A DNA stretch of 64,000 nt from Porogramme epimiltina (taxonomy: Eukaryota > Basidiomycota > Agaricomycetes > Polyporales > Polyporaceae), in NCBI GenBank assembly GCA_900155495.1, contig FTLJ01000512.1, positions 1-64,000 on the forward strand, read 5' to 3'. Each line of letters opens with the position of its first letter. Position 1 is the stretch's first letter. A model generated the notes under the pieces. The model saw nothing but the letters and a program-made list of their open reading frames with translations, was not told the DNA's origin and ran no database searches. A program made the translations under genes and the position numbers. Positions 40,299 to 51,474 of this stretch are shown here, one piece after another.

Positions 40299-43200
40299 TT
40301 AGTGGTTCGGTCGGTGGGGGCGCTTGCCGGCCTTGGATGGCCGGGGGGCGGAGGTTGGTGTAGGGGTTTGGGTGAAAGCGCCGTGGCCGTGGGTAGGAGT
40401 GAAGTCGGGATCGATCTCCGCGCACTTCAAGTGCACGAGGAGGTGGTACACGAAACGCTGTTCGTATCTAATGACGCAAAGTGAGTGACTGGCTCCGACG
40501 GCACCAGACTGGCACCACGTACTGAGCGTTGGTGAATACGACGACCATAGACTCCGAGTTGCACCTAAGCAGGTTCGGCGCCATGACAAGTGCGAGATTC
40601 GCGCTTGTCATCTTGGTGACAGTCTGAATCTTGTCGTCCAGGAACAACTGCAGGAAGCTGATCACGAAGAGAACAACCCGCCGATTGATCGTAGGCAGGC
40701 GCCGTACGATCTGCACGCACGCCTCTGGGTCGTGCGCGTTCGTAATGCACTCGTTGTACATCTCGTCCGGCACGAGCGGGTCGCACAGTTCGCGCAGCCA
40801 CAGCTTCAGGAGGGATGCAAGTACGTGGGGGTCGTCGACGGTGTCGAGGCTGTAGTAGCCCTTGTCGATGCGCAGCTTGAGCTCGGAGACCAGGTCGCCG
40901 TCACCAGGGACACGGAAGATGCCTTCAGACTTGGTTCCGCCAAGGGCAAGGATGCCGTCAGCCAGGAAGGGAAGGATGATAGGCACCTTCTTGTCCGGGT
41001 AGTTCCGTTCCTGCAGCCTATAGACACCATCCAGGGTCTCTCCGAATATCGATGGATGGAATGCGGCATCCTGACAAATGGACATAGAGTGAGCTTCTGC
41101 ACCAGCCTATAGATATCCGCACGACCCACCGACGCCGTCTCGATCTCCGCAGCGCTTGGAGGCTTCCCTCGAGGGCCCTTCTTCGATATATATGCTAGCC
41201 GGCGGAGACAGTACTTCGCCATAACGTCCACCCGCCCTTGATGCTGCGTGGTCGCTTGTTGGATATAAGACCGCAGATATGCTTCGAAGTTCTTCGATGG
41301 AGGGAATGTGACGAGTAGGACACACAGAAGCTGCCAGCCCCTGAATATGCTCTCCCTATGAATTTCACTGATGAGCCTACGTGAAGACATTAAAGATGTG
41401 AGTCTTGCTTACGGGTTCGGGTTGCCGTTGAGCTGCTTCATGACCTGACAGTATATCTCATCGCGCAATTCTCCATGGGTAAGACCCTCTCCTAGCAACC
41501 AACGTTGTTCCTCCAATAAGGCGTTCGAGCCACTTAATGAAGGAAGTGAGGAGACCGAAGAGTTGAGCATAGGACTAATCGGTGTGACGCCTCCGGGTCT
41601 GTCGCGTTCCCTGTCTCCCATGACCCTCTGAACGACCCTGAAGGTCCTTGTAGCATCTTTATGGAGGCTACGGGAGAGGTTCAGGAGAGGCATAGTGATC
41701 GGTGTCTGCGCCGAGACGATGAGCTTAGGCCTATCTTTCCCTAATTAAACGTGCACGCTCACCTTTTGCCAGGTCATGATCTGAGCGACCGGAACTTTGC
41801 GCTTGAAGATGAACCCTGTGCGATGGGTGGAGAAATACTGTTGCGCGAACTCGGACTCGGCGAACTGGAGAATGTCCGACGCAAGATCCTCAGGCAATAC
41901 CGGGTATTTCCTGTTTTGTGGTCAACCGGGCTCGATTAGAAGACGCGTCAATGGAACCATACCCTGTATTTAGTGACGCGGCACCAGCGCGCCCAGTGTT
42001 CTCGTAAATGTTGACAGGTATCGGTGTCCCGCCAGACCTATCGACCAACTGACTCATATGGCGACTCGCCTCTACAGACAGCGATCAGCGTCATGCGCGG
42101 AAGCGAAAGCTGCAGCCACCCGACGCACCAGGATTCAGCACCGGGCTGCTAATCTCCTTTCCCCTCAGTTGAATCCCAATCGGGCTCGACACGCTCCTCC
42201 GCGGCTGTGGCGCGATGGGTGGGGTCGGACGACTGGGCGTCGATGGCACGCTTTTGTCCTTATCCTTGCCTATCTTGAACTTGAAGCGCAGCGGCGTCTC
42301 GGGCGTGTGCAGGCTGTCACCCAGGGACACGCCGCTGAGCAGCCTCGGGTCGGTGTTAATCTTCATCTTGGGCGCGGACTCCTGCGGGCGCGTGCCGTGG
42401 CCCACGTCAGAGCGCGTCCTCAGCCCGTGGTCGGATCGAACGGCGTGTCCGGCGTCTGACCGCGGCCCATGGAGCAGCTCCGATCCCTTAGGCGGGAGGG
42501 CGTCCTGTGGCGTGGACGGATTTGAGTTCGAGACGATCATTTCGAGAGCCGCAGTTAGGCTTTGAGGCTGCGCAGAACGGTACTCCATGTATGATGACGA
42601 CTTGGAGCGTGACCTGCTCAGCGTCGGGTCGTCCATCTTGCCTTTCGGGGGACTATCCTTCTTGGGCGAGTCCTTCCGACGGCCAGAGGCCGGCGTCGAC
42701 GCGGGTGAGTTGCGGTCGCGAACCGAGGGAGGGGCGGACGCGTCGGAGTTGTATGGGGATCCGGGTATGGGTGTGAGGGGATGTCCGCGGTCGAACGCGA
42801 GCGGCCCGCTGTGCGAGCCCGAGCTTTGTTGTGCATGGTCGGAGCTCTTCCGTGTTTGCCGTTTCCCGGAGCCTCCGTTCCGCGATGGAGAGGTGGGGCT
42901 GGGTGGGGTATTCTGTGTCCGTCCGGGGGAGCTGCGCGTTGATGACTGTGACCGGCGGGACTGCAGAGGACTGCCATTGGCGCGCCCATTTGCCGCACCC
43001 TCCCTCTCGTTGACGTACGAGCGGGAGCGACGATATGGAGCACGTTCCGCACCAGATGATTTTGACCCCGTCTTTCCATCCATCAAGAGAGATGCTCTGT
43101 TGGTCATTGATAGTCGGCGAGCAAGGGCGGTGTTCTGAAGGATGCCCAGGGGGATCACAAAGGCCTCCGTCGGGCGCTCCCAGACAGTATCGCCGGTCTT

Positions 43201-43812
43201 TGTGTGGTAGTAGTAGGGCAGGCCGCTCGCCTCGTCAAACATCTCCCACCACTCGCCATCTGGGCTCGGAGGCAGCCTGCATGCACGGGTTGAGGGTGAT
43301 TGTTGCGGACACGAAGAGATGAAGGGTGCTCACAGAAAGTTGCCCACTGGTGGATCCCAGCTAACCTCTCCGGTCGCCGGGCACGCAAAGAAAGACACTT
43401 GCGTCTATCCGAGCGCATATAAGAGGGTCGAAGGACGGCGCGCGCGGGCACAGCACGAGCGAAAGACACCGAGGTCCAAGACAGATCAGCGTGATCACAG
43501 CGGTGATTGTGAGAGGAAGTGTCAGCGATCTCGCAGTGCCTGCAGAACGGGTACAAGACGCACCTGTGGGTCCACAAGCGTTACCCAGAAGTTTGAGCCC
43601 CACCCGTCATCCGGCCGTCCTCCATTCGCGACAGCAGCGCGCAAACTCGCAGCAGAGGCGCGCCGGCCATTCAGACGGACTTCGGGAGTGGGTGGCATTA
43701 CGGTGGTCGCGGCGGTGGTATCAGGAGAAGCGAAGGTCGAATCATTTTCCTTTGTGCTCGAATCCGGGGAAGACTGCGTGCTCGGAGGAGCGAGCGCGAG
43801 GGCGGCCGACAT
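40299..43812 (-). CDS. WW-WW-MyTH4-RhoGAP protein (ARHGAP39/Vilse-like)
   Basis: Nine exons close in frame: 43812-43564, 43404-43334, 43276-42129, 42071-41963, 41910-41763, 41705-41413, 41376-41130, 41070-40523, 40467-40299 (993 aa). Two WW repeats lie near 70-106 (WGSNFWVTLVD to EVSWDPP) and 113-143 (GEWWEMFDEASG to TVWERP). A long Ser/Arg/Pro-rich linker follows to about 490, then a MyTH4 domain (about 560-740; LRDEIYCQVMKQL) and a RhoGAP domain (about 760-950) with the Arg finger in EGIFRVPG (Arg 808). This order matches animal ARHGAP39/Vilse/CrossGAP. It should switch off Rho-type GTPases (Rac/Cdc42) near actin. The exon 7 acceptor could be 41367 instead of 41376, removing three residues. 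The intron at 41129-41071 was chosen over a 32-nt alternative. Confidence 0.92.
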
Positions 43813-43918
43813 GAGTCGTACCTGCGGGCGTGGGTATCCAAGTGCGTGGCGGCGCTGCCAAGAGCGGACGAACGGGCGGGTTCAGGAAGGGGGATTCGCA
43901 CAAGAGGAGGGGTCCGGG

Positions 43919-43926
43919 GTATAATA
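43919..43926 (-). promoter_or_regulatory. TATA-like element of the RhoGAP gene
   Basis: The minus strand reads GTATTATACCCC, about 107-114 bp upstream of the ATG at 43812. Confidence 0.35.
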
Positions 43927-44656
43927 CACGGCGAATTTTGAGCTGGCGGGACTGAGGATCACGGCGGTTGTGGGCAGAGCGCCCTTGCCCGACGTTTGGC
44001 GACCAGCGCTGCGTCCAACACCGACGGCCCCTCGCTTGATCCCCGCCGCTTTCTACCAGCATCTCCGCGTTCGAACATCGTCCGACCCCACAGCCCGCGC
44101 AATCGTCTTGGAAGCCGTCGTTCTCGCCCCGGGATGCGCAGTCGCCTTCTGGGATCCCGGTTGCGCTCTGGGTCCGCAGGCTATCGTATTGCTCGATGTC
44201 AGGATTGCCATACATGGCCATGGCGCGATATCATTCACCCCCTCCTGTGCGAACGTCTGAATGGTGCGGAGAGTGCCTAACATCCCTTTTTCATGCGTCT
44301 ACACGAAGCCATCCTATGACACTGCGAGGCCGGTGCCTACAAAGGCCCATATGCTGTGTCTCCCGGGCCCCGGCCATATGCGTCTCACTGGTAAGTACTG
44401 CCAAATCGTCTATCGGACCTCGCTTCTTACGCAAGTTCTCATCGCTAGTATCCAGGCGGGCTTTAGAATGGCACGGCACACATCGGGGTGCGACGCCTGC
44501 CGTTGCTCTACATGTGCAAACGAATCTCGCCTCTACACAGCAACTACACTGTCCTGCTTGGATGTTGACTACTTGGCTCGCATTATCAATGCACATGTCT
44601 AGTTCACGCACCCGTTGGATGTCCAACAAAGCAGTGATACGGGTAGTGCAGATCGG
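43927..44656. other. Divergent intergenic region
   Basis: Between the leftward RhoGAP gene and the rightward DGG-type gene. No gene supported. Confidence 0.45.
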
Positions 44657-44664
44657 TATATAAA
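44657..44664 (+). promoter_or_regulatory. TATA box of DGG-type member 4
   Basis: TATATAAA followed by GG, 152 bp before the ATG at 44816. It lies inside the upstream extension of the open frame, so the real start is downstream of it. Confidence 0.5.
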
Positions 44665-44815
44665 GGCTGACCGACGCCAACCAAACAGGCCACAGACGTA
44701 CTTCTTCGAGCTCCTTCACGACATCAATATCAGCCAAGCGTCAAGAACTATCAGGTGTGTTGTAAGAACCCATCTTTTCTTACATCTCCTGATATCTGCG
44801 AATCAGAATACAACG

Positions 44816-45805
44816 ATGATTGCGCTCCCATTGGACGTTTGGCACTACATTCTGCAATTCGCCTGCTCCGACGGTGGGCGAACAGGAGCCGCACTCTCTC
44901 GCATATCCCAAGCCTGTCGACGCGACTCGTCAACGTACCGTTTTTACTCTGTTCAGCTGCACAGTCTTAAGCAAGTTGAGGCGTTCTTGGCCACGTACAA
45001 ATCAGCCGCTTCCGCAGCCACCGGAAAGGATTCCAGCTGCGATCCTCCACGCGTCCGCCATCTGCTCCTCACCTTCCTCCCCGGGACGGTTGACGTGATC
45101 GTCCTCGGCCCGTGTTTCCACTTCCGCGACTACCACTCCTGGAGCGAAGTCAAGGCCATTTGGAACGCGCGTTTCGTGTCCACCATCACCCACCTCTTCG
45201 AGCTCGTCGCGCCCCGCCTCGAGACCCTTACGGTACTCCAGTCGCCCGAAGTCTTGCTCCCGTACGTCCGCGTGCCTGGCGCGTTCCCCGCACTGCGCAC
45301 CCTCGTTCTTTTTAGGAACGATGGTCTTTTCCTTCGGCGACCCCGCACAGATAAAGAAGACCGTGACTGGATGGAACCTATAGATATCAACGGCTACGGC
45401 GCCGGCACGCATCCTGACGAGGCACATCTCGCGGCACACCCAATCTTCCCCGCGCTCGAGCAGCTGCACCTCGCCAACGTGGAGTGCAAGCCCCACCTCG
45501 CGCTCTGGCCGCTCGCCGCTCCCCGACTCGTCCACCTCAAGGTATCTCCCGCGGAAGAGGAGTCGTGCGCAGCCCTGCGCGCGGCGTTACTCAGGGACGG
45601 TTCTGCGGGATTCCAGGCGCTCCGGACGGTCGACATTCTGCCAGGGCCGAAGGTGAATCGCAACGCGGATCTTTCAGGCCTACGGGAAGCTACGATTGAC
45701 AGACCCGATCTCAAACTTACGGTGTTGGAGCCGCTCTCACCCGACTTCAACGATCGCCGCTGGGTCGAACGGTTGTCTCGGGAGTGGACGGAGACGGAGC
45801 ATTGA
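44816..45805 (+). CDS. DGG-type F-box-like protein, member 4 (short form)
   Basis: Intronless, 329 aa. The frame is open from 44615, but the TATA box at 44657 and homology both point to the Met at 44816. N-terminal block: LPLDVWHYILQFACSDGG, GAALSRISQACRR and RFYSVQLHSLKQVEAFL. Then HLLLTFLPG, ITHLFELVAPRLETLTVLQ, LLPYVRVPGAFPALRTL, FPALEQLHLANVE and APRLVHLKVSP. The end, RWVERLSREWTETE, aligns with the YWEDRLRxAWEER block of the others, so the GCW tail is missing. It is the most diverged member and lies 10-15 kb from the cluster, with the G-alpha and RhoGAP genes between. Function unknown. Confidence 0.75.
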   Translation: MIALPLDVWHYILQFACSDGGRTGAALSRISQACRRDSSTYRFYSVQLHSLKQVEAFLATYKSAASAATGKDSSCDPPRVRHLLLTFLPGTVDVIVLGPCFHFRDYHSWSEVKAIWNARFVSTITHLFELVAPRLETLTVLQSPEVLLPYVRVPGAFPALRTLVLFRNDGLFLRRPRTDKEDRDWMEPIDINGYGAGTHPDEAHLAAHPIFPALEQLHLANVECKPHLALWPLAAPRLVHLKVSPAEEESCAALRAALLRDGSAGFQALRTVDILPGPKVNRNADLSGLREATIDRPDLKLTVLEPLSPDFNDRRWVERLSREWTETEH

Positions 45806-47040
45806 GAAGAGATGTCGTCTGACCTGCGGGTGTTGGCTGTGTTGGCGGAAGAAAGTCGGGGAGGGGAGCGTAGTTATTTTTTGTCAGCTTCGACTATGAA
45901 TGCAGCCGGTGCCACGTTCTAATCTCAGCGTTGCCGCTGGATCCCGGAGGAGACCGTCCTTACCTCCGCCATCTGTGGCGCCTCGTTCAGGCAAGATGCC
46001 TGTAGATGATGGATATGACACCAAATTGGGGCATGGGTCAACCTTGAACGTGGGCTCCTAGCAAGGATATATCCTTGGCCGTAATGGTTGGGCCCTGACA
46101 GGCGTTCAGTATGGCCAATTCAAATTTGCACCTGTGAGCTCGGTGAGCGGCCACAGATCGGATCGGTCTCCGCCTCCATTCCGTTTCCGAGAGACACCAC
46201 GGTTGTCCTCGAACCACATCCATCTCCTCCGAGTCGGGGTGGGTGCAGTCGGGACTGTCCCTCCAAGGTTCTGCTCCGTCTGAACACAATAGAGTTAGGT
46301 GAGTGCTCATCTCCTTTTCTCATCCAAGTTTGTTTAAGACGCTCATCTAAAATTATCTTTAACCTCCGCCCTTCAAGCTCACGTCCTCGACGTCGCCCCC
46401 GTGTCCGAGGCAGGAGCCGTACTATCTACCCTCCATCGTGATGCACATGCAAATTTTGCGCTACGATTACTCTCCGCCTCCAGGCATCTGCCAGCGCAGC
46501 AACGCGAAGCCATCAGGGTGACAACGCAGCAGGCGAACATGTGGGAAACAGCAAACCTTGTTTCCCCGCATCAACCCCACACGCTGGCTACCCCGGCTGT
46601 CCACGGCGCCGACTTCACCAGCCCTCGCCCTCCTCTTCGTGCCGCCTAACATCGAGCATGGTGGTGGAGACGGGTTCTCCCTGCTGCACCCGAAGAACAT
46701 ATCGTCGCCGCCATACCCAGCGCAGCTTCTCCCGGACCCCTCCTCGGAGCACGCGCAAATCAGAGCTTCCACCACACCCGCAGCCCACACCTGAAACGTC
46801 TCCTTCTCCCACCGCCTGCCCTACACGACACTCGGTATGGCAAGGTCTCCGAACCATGCCCGCCCGCCACACACGCGCGCGCGTCCCAGCCGGTCTCCTG
46901 ATTAGCCCGCGCCTACGCGTTTTCCCCTGTAGGGTGTTTGGGAAGGAATCGTCGTTCGCACCCCTTGCCCGATTCTCATTCAATTAGGTGATACGGTTAG
47001 CAGCCGGTGCCGTCAGCTTTTAGGGGGCGTCGGCCGCGCG
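45806..47040. other. Intergenic, no gene seen
   Basis: 3' flank of member 4 and upstream region of the transporter gene. Open frames near 46400-46990 lack motifs. Confidence 0.45.
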
Positions 47041-47047
47041 TATATAG
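47041..47047 (+). promoter_or_regulatory. TATA box of the formate/nitrite channel gene
   Basis: TATATAG, 112-118 bp before the ATG at 47159. Confidence 0.55.
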
Positions 47048-47158
47048 CCTACCGGCCTGCGGCTCCCACTCCTCGAGCCCTGCGCCGGACCCCCTCTGCT
47101 TCCCGCGACCCCTAAGCCAGAGCACCGTATCCCCTGTTCAGCCACTCTGCGTACCACG

Positions 47159-48862
47159 ATGGCAAGCTTCGATCCCCCTAGCACCCTCAAACCTGCCCAG
47201 GTCGCGGTCGCGATGATCGAGAGCGGCGTAGCGAAGCACCGGACCCGTGGGGACCTCGTTTTCTTCAAGTCGGTGAGTCGTCTTGGACATTTTGCCCGCG
47301 CACCCGAGCTGAACTTAGGAGTGAAGTTTGCGGCCGGCGTCATGCTTTCCTTTGGGGGGCTCCTCTCCGAGATCGTGTCAGGCGGCTCACCTGGGCTGAC
47401 TGCGTCGAACCCCGGTCTGGTCAAGTTCCTCGGTGGAGCCGTCTTCCCGGTTGGCCTTATCATGTAGGTTTTCCCGCTTGCGCGCGATTGCTCCCTTCAT
47501 TTCGGCGTGACGCTAACGCAGCCTCTAGGATCGTACTGCAAGGGCAGGAGCTGCTGACGAGCAACATGATGGTGCGTGTCCTGCGATATGTCTCTCATTG
47601 GTTCACCCTGACAGTTGAGCGCGACGCCGACAAACCCGCAGATCTTCCCGATGGCATGCCTTAAAGGAGTTGTACCGTGGTGGGGACTAGCATGGAACTG
47701 GCTACTCGGTGCGCCACTCGCCGACTCCGGACTCTTCCCTGCAGTCCACTGATCGCTTCTGTAGTCACGTTCGGCAACCTCACTGGAAGTCTCTTCTTTG
47801 CTTCTGTCCTAACGAAATGTCCGCAGTGCCATTCTTGCTAGTGCGGTTCCCTACGCTAACCACGGAGCTTTCAGATACTGGCATCATTTCCGTCGCCCCA
47901 TACAATGCGTACGCTGTTAGCTTTGCGCTGTGAGTGCCGCACTAACTACGCCGCGCGATGTCTAGAAGGCTGACCACGATTCTTCTATCTTACATCTCGC
48001 ATCCATCAGCCACAAAGCTGCCGAACCAGAATGGCACCAGATCTTCCTTCGCGGCATCGGCTGCAACTGGCTCGTTTGTGTCGCAGTCTGGGTACGTCTG
48101 TTGTCAGCGAACTCCCACCCGCTTGGCGCACTCACACTTCTATTTTCGCTCAGCAAGCAGCCGGGGCGCGCGAAACCATCTCCAAGGTTCGTATTCCTTT
48201 GTCAGCGGCGTTGTGCTTAGAGCGCAACACTTACGCGCGCTCCCTCAGATTGTGGCCATCTGGGTCCCTATAATGGTATGCGAAAACTTTCCTACTGCGT
48301 CTGTCAGTGCTCATCAGGCGTTGCGCTCGCGACAACGCCCAACGGCAGATCTTCGTAGCATGCGGATACGACCACGGTACGTTCGCTGCTCTAAACTTGT
48401 CCACTCCGCCACTCATTCACGCGCCATGACAGTCGTGGCAAACATGTTCTCCGTGCCGCTGGGGATCCTCTTTGGCGCAGACGTGAGCTCCCCGTTCTTC
48501 CTACGCCCACGCGCAGAAGCTGACCGTCGCATGTCTATCTCAGTTGACGGTAGCAGAATACATCCGCAAGTATGTCGCGTCCCTACATTCTTCACTTCCA
48601 CGGCCACAGCATCCACTGCGGACCTGACAAATTTGCCTCCAAATAAGAACTAGTGCTGACTGTCATCCTTCCGTGTCCTCACAGGTCCCTCATCGCGGCA
48701 TACCTCGGCAACATCGTCGGCGCGCTCCTCGTTGGGCTCCCCGCGCTCTACTTCTTCGCGCCCGACTACCGCGAGGGCGGTCTCCGTGATGCCGAGGAGG
48801 GTGAAGTCATCAACCAGAGCTCTCCGAGCGGCACGTTTGACGAGGAGGCGAAGCGCGCGTAA
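47159..48862 (+). CDS. Formate/nitrite transporter family channel (FNT)
   Basis: Thirteen exons close in frame: 47159-47272, 47327-47463, 47529-47571, 47642-47708, 47765-47818, 47875-47929, 48010-48091, 48154-48186, 48249-48275, 48349-48376, 48433-48482, 48544-48569, 48685-48862 (297 aa, normal for the family). Landmarks: FFKSFAAGVMLSFGGLL, LQGQELLTSNMM, KGVVPWWGLAWNW, VTFGNLTGSLFF, HQIFLRGIGCNWLVC, and ACGYDHVVANMF with the conserved central His. Six membrane helices and a hydrophilic C-terminal tail fit. The fungal members move formate, nitrite or acetate-like anions across the plasma membrane. Exons 8-12 are only 26-50 nt. The exon 2 acceptor at 47327 gives the best alignment and a 54-nt intron. 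No nitrate-assimilation partner is adjacent, so the substrate stays open. Confidence 0.93.
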
Positions 48863-50760
48863 ATGCTGCGTCCGCGCGCCGTCCTCTCGTGCTGCTCTGC
48901 TCGCGCGCACTTGTAAATGCTGTCATAGTAGCCTGCTGTCTTCGCTTTTGTGTTTCTTTCATATAGGTCCGGCCGGGACGAGTGCGCGCGCGCTGTCCGC
49001 AGCTGGGTGTGTAATTCTACCACTTCGACTCCAATCGACGTGCCAATACGGGGCCGCGCGGCGCGCGCGAGGTCGAAGAAAGGCCCCTAGTCAGCGCGCG
49101 AAGTGTACCGCTAGTCGCCAGCGGTCAAAGCTTGCGTGGGTCACAAACGTTGGTGCGCGCGGTATATGTACCCTAGCGCCTGAGGTGCTGCGGCGGCCAT
49201 TGAAAGCGCGCATCGCGGCACTGTGAAGCGTGTGCCTATCCAACACGCAGATAGATCTTCTCGAGCAATAGGACGCGCGCGAGTGTGGACGTCCTATCGC
49301 GCTTCCCCGCCTCCGACCCCCGCAGAAGCCGTAGCCGCAAAAAGGGATCGTCGCGCGCTGCGAGACACACTCCGACTGGTTAGGACCCTGCACTTCTCAT
49401 ACCTTGCACGCTCGCGCCCGCATGGTACATGCGTGCAGCTAGACTCCGCACTCACGACGATGGTGCTGGCTCGGAGCTCGCGGCCGCACTTCGCAACGGG
49501 TTACGTAGTCATTCAGGGTAGCAGCGCGCGGCGTGGTGAATGCGTGTGCGGAAGATTTGGTATCGACCGTACGGAACTCGAAGGATTGCACATGAGCGAC
49601 GCTGCGCTAGCTTGTAGATTGCAGGGTCGGAGGTCGGAGCGCATGCCATGAGGCGTATAAGCTTCTAATTGGCTTTGAAGTTGTGTGCAGATTAGCCTTC
49701 GGATGCTCGGAAGTCACTCGTCAAAGTGAGCAATGGTTGGGAAGGCTACCGGCACGCTATGTACATGAACGGGTTCGGTCCGTCGCAGATGCTCGCATGA
49801 CCTCTCGCCCTGCTCGCATTCGTGTTCCCCAGCAATCAACACATATCGAGTAGATCGATGGCTGTCACATTCGTGGGCGGATGGCGCTATGAGTGCGCTC
49901 CTGGACGATTTTGCGAGAAATGTACTCTAGTCGCCATCTCGGGCTGTACAATAAACCCCATGGATGGAAGGACGTAGCCTAAAAGTTTCCGACCCTGTTG
50001 ATGACCGAGTGCGTTCAGATTAAACCAGATATAGCTGTGAACGGAGGTTTGACCTCCACCACCGGACCACCAGCCGAACGCGATGGTAGCTCGATACGCC
50101 CGTGTGGTCGGCCTGCATAGTGTTAGCCTCAGGGCCAACCGCGCCGTAAGATCTGGTTCCGATTCTCCCCTCTTAAGGATAGGGTGTTTCTGTTTGTATG
50201 TCAGCCGAAGGCTGTATCTTCCCGGCGGCGCGCGGTCAAACCACCTCGCGAATATCGTGGTGTAGACGGGGTGCTTCTAGGACGTCCAGCGCTGACATCT
50301 GTGGGCGCATTGATGAGCAATTCAGCAGGTTAAAGGACGTCTCAACGAGGTATGGAGATGAGGCGTCCGTCGGTGCAGTTCACAGCCTGTACATTCGGAG
50401 ACCCTCAGGTGGGTAATGATTCGCGAAGCACGAGGCCACGAAACGCGCAAACGGGCCCCACAGGGTGCCGCCCATTATCGCATGTTCGTGGTCATGCCGG
50501 CGCGGATTCACACCGAACAGAAGAGTTGACAGGTTTCCGAGAAGAACTCCAATTCTCACTTCGCCACGCGGCACAATGCAGCATGTAGCACCTTCACTTC
50601 GCGCTCCGTCTGCGATTCTCCACCTTTCTCCACCTTTCGCCGTCGTTCCATAGCCCCGAGATGAACATGATGAAGACGTTTCCGATGGAATGGAACCCCG
50701 TGCCGTGCCAGCCCGTTCCCTCGACGCTACTAGTCAGCCGCGTCCACTATGACGGAAGCC
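48863..50760. other. Gene-free stretch
   Basis: 3' regions of two convergent genes plus GC-rich spacer with many GCGC runs. No coding signal. Confidence 0.45.
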
Positions 50761-51474
50761 TCACCCCGCCCTAGCAGCCAACGCGCCGAGGTCCTCCCAG
50801 TGTTGCCCCAGCCCGGTGTCGGAGTCCGTAGAGATAAGACGGCTAGCGCTAGATGCCCGCCGCGCGTGGGCCTCACGCAGCCGCGTGGCGCGCTCGAACG
50901 CTTGCAGTTGACGCATGAAACCGGGGTTCGGGCGCGCGACGGGCCGCTGCGCGCGCAGGGTGCGGAGCGCGGTGGCGAGCGTCATACCCCGCGCGGCGAT
51001 GAGGAATGCCGCGGCAACGGTGGCGCTCCGCGACATGCCCCATACGCAGTGGATAAGGACGTGGCCAGGAGGAGCCCCGTCTTCGCCCGTAGGTGCAAGT
51101 GCGACGCGTATCCAACGGACGACGTCGTCGAGGTGGCCCAGCAGATCTGCATCCTCTGTGTCTTCGACGGAAACGCTGAGGTGGGCGATGGGCCGGGGGA
51201 AAGTGACCCCGTGTGCGTGGATGAGTGAAACAACGTGGGTGATCCCGAGATGGGAGAGCACCGCGGATGAGGTTGCCGTGTAGAGATCCGCGACAAATAG
51301 GCCAGGGATGATTTCGCTCGCTTGAGGGAAAAAGTGATCGTGCAGAGTTGGTTGAGTACACATCCTCCGCAAGGCGCGACGGACGAGATAATCGTAATCA
51401 TCTGCGTGGCATCGCCAATGTGGCGAGACACGGGGCAGGGGCGGGAGAAGACTTGCTGTCGGCTGTGGGGGCAT
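50761..51474 (-). CDS. Dual-specificity protein phosphatase, single exon
   Basis: Intronless, 237 aa. The catalytic loop is IHCVWGMSRSATV: the CX5R signature HCxxGxxRS with Cys 143 and Arg 149. Upstream, VEDTEDADLLGHLDDVV carries the general-acid Asp region, and the start of the domain reads ASEIIPGLFVADLY, as in DUSP proteins. The family removes phosphate from Tyr and Ser/Thr of kinases or from RNA and lipids. No docking domain, signal or membrane segment is seen; the C-terminal 60 residues are basic and Ala/Arg-rich. The ATG is the first in frame. A specific target such as a MAP kinase cannot be claimed. Confidence 0.88.
   Translation of the reverse strand: MPPQPTASLLPPLPRVSPHWRCHADDYDYLVRRALRRMCTQPTLHDHFFPQASEIIPGLFVADLYTATSSAVLSHLGITHVVSLIHAHGVTFPRPIAHLSVSVEDTEDADLLGHLDDVVRWIRVALAPTGEDGAPPGHVLIHCVWGMSRSATVAAAFLIAARGMTLATALRTLRAQRPVARPNPGFMRQLQAFERATRLREAHARRASSASRLISTDSDTGLGQHWEDLGALAARAG

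Noticed and set aside
41071..41118. 32-nt intron (GTGCAG to GTCAG) in the RhoGAP gene
   Set aside because: It is shorter than any other intron in the window. A 59-nt intron using GTGGGT at 41129 gives the same phase and a better join.
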